From Pseudomonas asiatica (lineage in GTDB: Bacteria > Pseudomonadota > Gammaproteobacteria > Pseudomonadales > Pseudomonadaceae), in assembly GCF_040214835.1 (NCBI RefSeq), contig NZ_CP157874.1, forward strand, positions 2,174,001 to 2,238,000: DNA of 64,000 bases, given 5' to 3'. Both the position numbers and the translations under genes were made by a program. This document shows, one piece after another, positions 59,361 through 64,000 of this stretch. Under the pieces are notes generated by a model, which did no database searches, was not told the DNA's origin, and saw only the letters and a list, made by a program, of their open reading frames with translations. The number at the start of each line of letters is the position of its first letter. Within the stretch, counting starts at the first letter, position 1.

Positions 59361-59481
59361 CTTGTAGGAGCGGCCTTGTGTCGCGATCGGGCCGCAAAGC
59401 GGCCCCGGCAATTTGTCCTGCGTAGCTGAAATCCGGGGGCCGCTCCGCGGCCCGATCGCGACACAAGGCCGCTCCTACAAG
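59361..59481. repeat. REP inverted pair, GGCCTTGTGTCGCGA class
   Basis: TTGTAGGAGCGGCCTTGTGT...GGGCCGCAAAGCGGCCCC and its inverse GGGGGCCGCTCCGCGGCCC...ACACAAGGCCGCTCCTACAA. It lies between the end of tolC-like and the start side of the GGDEF gene. Confidence 0.93.
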
Positions 59482-59492
59482 GGCAGTTGCCA

Positions 59493-60821
59493 TCAGTTAC
59501 TCACTATCAGTTCCGGCCCGAGGTAATCGTTGATCTGCTGGATATCGTCATCCCCCAGGCTGCCCACCGACGATGCCAGGCGCAGCCGCGACATCAGGTA
59601 GTTCAGCTTCGCCTCGAACAGGTCATGCCGGGCGTCAAACAGCAATTCCTCGGCATTGAGCACATCCGAGTTGGTGCTGGTACCGCCTTCCCGGAAACCC
59701 TTGCGGGCCGAAAGCAGCGAGCGTTCGTTGGACGCCACGGCCTTTTCCAGCGCCTGAATGCGCAAGGCGCCACTCTGCACGCCGCGGTACTCGCGAGTGG
59801 TGCCGGAAATCACTTCCTCGCGCGTGGCGTCCAGTTCATCCAGGGCCTTGGAACTGTTGGCGCTGGCCTGGCGGGTGAGGGCGCTGGTGCTGCCGCCGCT
59901 GTACAACGGAATGTTCAGCTCCAGCCCGATCGAGCTGTAGTGGTTGCGCTGGTTCAGTTCGGAAATCGACTGGCTGCTGCCGGCGGTATAGCCCGCCACG
60001 AAATCCAGGGTCGGCCAGTGCCCGGCGCGGGCGCGTTTCACTTCTTCTTCGGCCAGCTCGTAGTTGTGCCGGCGCGCATGAATCAATGGGCTGTCGGCCT
60101 GGGCCTTGACCAGCCAGTCCTGCAGGTTGCCCGGCATCAGCGGCGGGGTGCTGAAGCCCGGCTGCAAGGTGGTCAGCGACTCCGGCGTTTCACCGATGTA
60201 TTCCTCCAGCTTGCGGCGGGCGTTGACCAGGTTGTCCTGGGCCTCGATCAGGTCGGCCTCGGCCAGGTCGCGACGGGCTACTGACTCGTCGATGTCGGTG
60301 ATGGTGCCGGCACCCAGCTCCATGCGCCGCTTCGCCGACGCCAGCTGCTCTTCGAAGGCATTCAGCTTGGCTTTGGCCAGGGTGATGGTTTCGCTGGCCA
60401 GCAGCACGTCGAAGTAGGCGTCGGCCAGGCGCACCGCAGCGTCCTGGGTCTTGGCATCGAACACCGCCACGCTGTAGTCGGCACGTTGCTGGCCCTGGCG
60501 GTATTCGGCCATCTTCTGCTTGTTGAACAGCGGTTGGCGCAACCGCACGTTGGCGCCCTTGGAGTCATAGTCCAGGTCGCTGTCCCGGCCATTCTGCCGC
60601 TGGCTGCCATTGACCTTGTTGAAGTAGCCCGCAGCGTTGATCTGCGGCAGCAGGCCGGCCTCGCCGATGGCGCGGTTCTCACTGCCGGCTTCTTTCTCGT
60701 GCACCGCGGCGCGGTAGATCGGGCCCTGGTACTGCAGCAGGTCCCAGGCTTGCTTCAGGTCCATGGCACTGGCCTGTACGGACAACCCCAACAGGCACAA
60801 CATCAGGCACGGGCGATTCAT
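59493..60821 (-). CDS. TolC-family outer membrane channel of a type I secretion system (442 aa)
   Basis: A signal peptide (MNRPCLMLCLLGLSVQASA, residues 1-19) precedes the mature start MDLKQAWDLLQYQ. The two internal repeats of TolC/AprF channels are seen, each with a long coiled helix and a beta hairpin (VRLRQPLFNKQKMAEY near 92-107 and LELNIPLYSGGSTSALT near 300). AAGGAGCAATGAC supports the start. It is the last gene of the ABC-HlyD-TolC operon, one base after the HlyD gene. It forms the export duct with the two upstream products. Confidence 0.92.
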   Translation of the reverse strand: MNRPCLMLCLLGLSVQASAMDLKQAWDLLQYQGPIYRAAVHEKEAGSENRAIGEAGLLPQINAAGYFNKVNGSQRQNGRDSDLDYDSKGANVRLRQPLFNKQKMAEYRQGQQRADYSVAVFDAKTQDAAVRLADAYFDVLLASETITLAKAKLNAFEEQLASAKRRMELGAGTITDIDESVARRDLAEADLIEAQDNLVNARRKLEEYIGETPESLTTLQPGFSTPPLMPGNLQDWLVKAQADSPLIHARRHNYELAEEEVKRARAGHWPTLDFVAGYTAGSSQSISELNQRNHYSSIGLELNIPLYSGGSTSALTRQASANSSKALDELDATREEVISGTTREYRGVQSGALRIQALEKAVASNERSLLSARKGFREGGTSTNSDVLNAEELLFDARHDLFEAKLNYLMSRLRLASSVGSLGDDDIQQINDYLGPELIVSN

Positions 60822-60822
60822 G

Positions 60823-62163
60823 TCATTGCTCCTTGAACGAGGCGTCCACGCGTTCGAGCATCGGCTTGAGCAGGTAGCTGAGCAGGTTGCGCTCGCCGGT
60901 CTTGATGGTGACGGTGGCCGGCATGCCGGGGCGGATGTGGTTGCTGCCCAGCAGGCCCATGCCGCCTTGCGTCACTTCCACTTGGGCCAGGTAGTACGGC
61001 TGCTTGCTTTCTTCGTCCATCAGGCGGTCGGCGGAAATGGTCATGACCCGCCCGGGAATGTTCGGCGTCTTCGCATGGTTGAAGGCCGGGAAGGCGAGGT
61101 CCACGTCCAGGCCCGGCACCATCTTGTCGATGGCCTGCACCGGGATCATCGCGTCAACCTGCAACGGCTGGTCGAGCGGCACCACCTCCATGATCTTGGC
61201 TCCAGGCTGGATGATGCCGCCGACCGTGGCGATGCTCAGTGCCTGGACCATGCCGTCGATCGGCGAGCGGATCACCGTGTGGGTCACTTCGTAGTCCAGC
61301 GCGCGCAGGCGATCGGCCAGGGTGGTGTTCTCCTTGGCGGTATCGGTCAGTTGCGATTCCACTTCCTTGAGGTAGTCGTGCTGGCGTTGCAGGATGCGCA
61401 GCTTGATCTCGGTGGCCTGGCTGCGCGCCCGGGCAATGTTGTTGAGGTTTTCGGCCTGGCCGGCGGACAGGTCGGCATTGTTGCGCTCCAGCTCCAGCAG
61501 GCGGTTGCGTGGCACATAGCCTTCGGCGGCCAGCACGCGTGTGCCTTGCAGTTCCTGGTTGAGGAAGCCGATCTGCGAGGCGCGGGCGCCGTACACCTGC
61601 TGCAGGCCCTTGAGCTGCACCGCCGTGGCGGCCAGGTTTTCCTCGAGGATGCTCAGTTCGCCAGCAAGGCCGGCGCGGCGGGTGTCCAGCAGGCGCTGTT
61701 GCAGGTCCATGGCTGCCAGCAGGCGCGGGTCGTTGCCGTAGTGCTTGAGCAGGGCAGGGTCGAAGGTGACCTTGTCGCGGCCATCGCGTTCGGCTTCCAG
61801 GCGGTTTTCCACGGTCTTGCTGACGATGTACTGGGCACTGACCGCGCCCTGTTCGGCCACCGCGCGCAGGGCGTCCAGGCGTACCACCTCCTGGCCTTTC
61901 TTCACCATGTCGCCTTCACGCACCAGGATCGCCTCGACCGTGCCGCCGGTCAGGTGCTGCACCGCCTTGCGGTTGCTGGTGACCTTGACCGTGCCGGTGG
62001 CGACCACCCCGGCATCAAGTGGCGCCAGGCACGACCACAGCAGGAAGCCGCCAAAGCCGGCGATGACCATCCATACGCCCCAGCGTGCCGGCCGGCCCAT
62101 GTCCAGGTCGATACCGTTGCGGGCCTCGGCGGGAATCAATTCGGTGTGTTGGGTCATCTGCAT
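60823..62163 (-). CDS. HlyD-family periplasmic adaptor of type I secretion (446 aa)
   Basis: A single N-terminal membrane helix (WGVWMVIAGFGGFLLWSCLAPL, about 29-50) is followed by the lipoyl half (VVATGTVKVTSNRKAVQHL and EAILVREGDMVKKGQEVVRLD), a long coiled coil (about 95-285) and the second lipoyl/beta-barrel region (IRSPIDGMVQALSIATVGGI). The C-terminus YLLKPMLERVDASFKEQ is typical of AprE/PrtE-type proteins. GGAG lies 9 bases before the ATG. It follows the ABC gene by 6 bases and precedes the TolC gene by 1. Confidence 0.92.
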   Translation of the reverse strand: MQMTQHTELIPAEARNGIDLDMGRPARWGVWMVIAGFGGFLLWSCLAPLDAGVVATGTVKVTSNRKAVQHLTGGTVEAILVREGDMVKKGQEVVRLDALRAVAEQGAVSAQYIVSKTVENRLEAERDGRDKVTFDPALLKHYGNDPRLLAAMDLQQRLLDTRRAGLAGELSILEENLAATAVQLKGLQQVYGARASQIGFLNQELQGTRVLAAEGYVPRNRLLELERNNADLSAGQAENLNNIARARSQATEIKLRILQRQHDYLKEVESQLTDTAKENTTLADRLRALDYEVTHTVIRSPIDGMVQALSIATVGGIIQPGAKIMEVVPLDQPLQVDAMIPVQAIDKMVPGLDVDLAFPAFNHAKTPNIPGRVMTISADRLMDEESKQPYYLAQVEVTQGGMGLLGSNHIRPGMPATVTIKTGERNLLSYLLKPMLERVDASFKEQ

Positions 62164-62169
62164 GATCGA

Positions 62170-63906
62170 TCACTCCCGTGCTTTTACCGAGGCCAGCGGC
62201 GCTGCGGTCGCCGCCGGGATCACGCTGGCCTTGCGCAGCGCCGCGAACACTTCGTCGCGGCTGCCGAGCATGTGCACGGCACCGTCACGCAGCATCAGCA
62301 CCTTGTCGACCGCGCACAGCACATTAGGCCGGTGGGAAATCAGGATTACCGTGGCCCCGCGCGCCTTGAGTTCGGCCAGCGCATCGACCAAGGCCTTTTC
62401 GCCAACGTCATCGAGGTTGGCGTTGGGCTCGTCCAGCACCACCAGGTTCGGCTCGCCATACAGCGCACGGGCCAGGGCGATGCGTTGCTTCTGGCCACCG
62501 GACAGCGGGCTGCCGTCGGCTGCCAGGCGGGTGTCGTAGCCCTGCGGGAAGCGCAGGATCATGTCGTGCACGCCACTGCTGCGGGCAGCGCGGATCACCG
62601 CTTCGCTGTCCACTTCGGTGAAGCGTGCGATGTTCTCGGCGATAGTGCCCTCGAACAACTCCACATCCTGCGGCAGATAGCCGAGCCACGGGCCAAGTTC
62701 GGCCTTGTTCCAGGTGAAGATGTCGGCGCCGTCCAGGCGCACCTTGCCGGCCTGGGTCGGCCACACGCCTACCAGCAGGCGGGCGAGGGTGGATTTGCCC
62801 GAGGCCGAAGGGCCGATGATGCCCAGGCTTTCACCCGGGACCAGGCTGAAGCTGACCCCGCGCACGATGTTGTTGTTGGTGCCGGGGGCGCCTGCGATCA
62901 CGTTTTCCACGGCCAGCATGCCCATTGGCCGCTGCAGCGACATGCTCGGTGGCCGCTGCGGGTAGTCGTGCAGCAGGTCGTTGAGCCGGCCCCAGGCGGA
63001 ACGGCAGCCCAGCAGTTGCTTCCACGCGGCGATCGCCTGTTCAACCGGGGCCAGGGCGCGGCCGGTAAGGATCGAGCAGGCGATCATCATGCCGGGGGTG
63101 ATCTTGCCCTCGATCGCCAGCAGTGCGCCGGCACCGAGGATCACTGACTGCAAGGTGATGCGCACGAAGCGCCCGGTGCTGCTGATCATTGCGGCGCGGT
63201 CGGAGGCCAGGGTCTGCATCTGCAGGATGCGCAAGTGCCCCTGGTACCAGCGCTTGCCTATCTCCGGCAGCATGCCCATGGCTTCGATCACTTCGGCGTT
63301 GCGCAGGTTGTTGTTGGCATAGCTGGCCGACGACATGGCCGCCTGGTTGGCCTCGGCCAAGGGTTTTTGCGTGGCCTTCTCGGTGAGGTAGGCCAGGCCC
63401 ACCAGGATCAGCGAGCCGATCAGCGTCACCAGCCCCAGCAGTGGGTGGATCAGGTAGCAGACCAGCAGGTAGATCGGCGTCCAGGGGGCATCGAAGAAGG
63501 CGAACAGGCCGTTGCCGGTCAGAAACTGGCGCACCTGCGCAAGGTCCTGCAGGGCCTGGGCCGGGTTGCCGCCGGCGCGGCTCAGGTTGCGTTCGAAGGC
63601 AGCGCTGAAGATGCGTCGGTTGAGGTCCATGTCGAGGAAGTTGCCGACCCGGATCAGTACGCGGGTACGGACCATCTCCAGGGCCGACATCAGCATGAAC
63701 AAGCCGATCACCAGCAGGGTGAGCATGGTCAGGGTGGTGACGTTGCGGCTGACCAGGGCGCGGTCGTACACCTGCAACATATAAATTGCTGGCGTCAACA
63801 TCATGACGTTTATGACGCCGCTGAAGGCGGCCAGGGCAAAAAAGCTGCGGCGCAGGCGGAACAGCACGTCGGCCAGCTCGGAACGAGTGCGTGGTGGCTT
63901 GTGCAT
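62170..63906 (-). CDS. Type I secretion ABC transporter, AprD/PrtD type (578 aa)
   Basis: Residues 15-330 form the six-helix exporter domain (FFALAAFSGVINVMMLTPAIYMLQVYDRAL at the start) without an N-terminal peptidase domain. The ATPase domain shows Walker A GPSASGKST (near 371-379), Q-loop YLPQDVELF, signature LSGGQKQRIALARAL, Walker B LVVLDEPNANLDD (near 500) and switch His in LISHRPN. GGGAGGCCCCG gives an excellent ribosome site. First gene of the secretion operon; it exports a protein with a C-terminal signal, whose gene is not in the window but may lie just to the right. Confidence 0.93.
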   Translation of the reverse strand: MHKPPRTRSELADVLFRLRRSFFALAAFSGVINVMMLTPAIYMLQVYDRALVSRNVTTLTMLTLLVIGLFMLMSALEMVRTRVLIRVGNFLDMDLNRRIFSAAFERNLSRAGGNPAQALQDLAQVRQFLTGNGLFAFFDAPWTPIYLLVCYLIHPLLGLVTLIGSLILVGLAYLTEKATQKPLAEANQAAMSSASYANNNLRNAEVIEAMGMLPEIGKRWYQGHLRILQMQTLASDRAAMISSTGRFVRITLQSVILGAGALLAIEGKITPGMMIACSILTGRALAPVEQAIAAWKQLLGCRSAWGRLNDLLHDYPQRPPSMSLQRPMGMLAVENVIAGAPGTNNNIVRGVSFSLVPGESLGIIGPSASGKSTLARLLVGVWPTQAGKVRLDGADIFTWNKAELGPWLGYLPQDVELFEGTIAENIARFTEVDSEAVIRAARSSGVHDMILRFPQGYDTRLAADGSPLSGGQKQRIALARALYGEPNLVVLDEPNANLDDVGEKALVDALAELKARGATVILISHRPNVLCAVDKVLMLRDGAVHMLGSRDEVFAALRKASVIPAATAAPLASVKARE

Positions 63907-64000
63907 CGGGGCCTCCCTTTATCACAAATCGGGAAGCCCTTGCGGCGCCCCGTGCAGCGGTAATCGTGGCTTCTGGTTGGCTCGCAGGCGGATCGCTCTA
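63907..64000. other. Upstream region of the secretion operon, window edge
   Basis: The last 94 bases contain the ribosome site of the ABC gene and no recognisable repeat. A promoter may lie here or further right; the cargo gene, if upstream, is cut off by the edge. Confidence 0.4.

Noticed and set aside
60763..63147. 794-residue open frame on the plus strand across the secretion operon
   Set aside because: It runs antisense to the HlyD and ABC genes, which have motifs and ribosome sites; composition is that of a shadow frame.

Overview
The window is a high-GC chromosomal stretch of a fluorescent Pseudomonas, most likely of the P. putida group. The evidence is the gene content (MetY, L-DOPA/aromatic amino acid decarboxylase, QuiC-type 3-dehydroshikimate dehydratase, YebC paralogue, MocR regulator with a GABA-type permease), the many LysR regulators next to transporters and oxidoreductases, and the dense set of REP sequences (cores GTGGGAGCGG / CCGCTCCCAC) typical of this group. 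From memory, the order ddc - MFS - quiC - GGDEF - type I secretion operon resembles the region around PP_2552-PP_2560 of P. putida KT2440. No rRNA, tRNA, CRISPR array, complete insertion sequence or replication origin was recognised.

Layout. 1-1647: 5' part of a VasX-like type VI secretion effector that runs off the left edge. 1.9-2.3 kb: two small acidic proteins, then a tandem REP array. 2.8-6.2 kb: a membrane protein, metY and two accessory proteins. 6.4-11 kb: Asp/Glu/hydantoin-type racemase, DUF917 (S-methyl-thiohydantoin desulfurase family) protein, a sigma-54 activator with a C-terminal helical-repeat region, and the stump of a deleted OPT transporter. 11.2-16.4 kb: AAA ATPase, Gly/His-rich microlipoprotein, GlxA regulator with a divergent HD-domain protein, 5'-nucleotidase and a DUF1543 protein. 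16.6-22 kb: LysR/MFS pair, GST, small hypotheticals and a LysR. 22.2-27.2 kb: a catabolic-looking cluster (MFS, iron alcohol dehydrogenase, NIPSNAP, SDR, periplasmic cyclase) whose divergent promoter region is a 28-bp perfect inverted repeat. 27.3-33.7 kb: minimal WYL-family regulator, quinone oxidoreductase, SDR, LysR, MFS and Old Yellow Enzyme. 34.3-39.2 kb: LysR divergent from an operon of MHS transporter, M20 amidohydrolase and acetylpolyamine-amidohydrolase-like enzyme.

39.2-41.3 kb is a clearly AT-richer island encoding an S-type-pyocin-domain toxin and an overlapping small putative immunity protein. 41.8-45 kb: MocR regulator and divergent amino acid permease. 45-50.3 kb: trans-aconitate methyltransferase, DUF2784 protein, then LysR with a divergent GlpT/UhpC-like transporter and FAD oxidoreductase that resemble an aminophosphonate (or similar primary amine) uptake and oxidation pair. 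50.4-53.8 kb: YebC, LysR and a DOPA-decarboxylase-type enzyme. 53.9-57.6 kb: MHS transporter and quiC, divergent around a PcaR-like box, forming a quinate/dehydroshikimate-to-protocatechuate module. 57.7-63.9 kb: methyltransferase, PAS-GGDEF protein and a type I secretion operon (ABC, HlyD, TolC) whose cargo is not in the window.

The strongest candidates for something new are the pyocin-like toxin/immunity island, the 28-bp mirror-image promoter region at 23.6 kb, the gutted OPT transporter in front of an otherwise intact thiohydantoin/hydantoin operon, the WYL regulator that lacks its WYL core, and the two REP arrays with the same 118-119 bp period.
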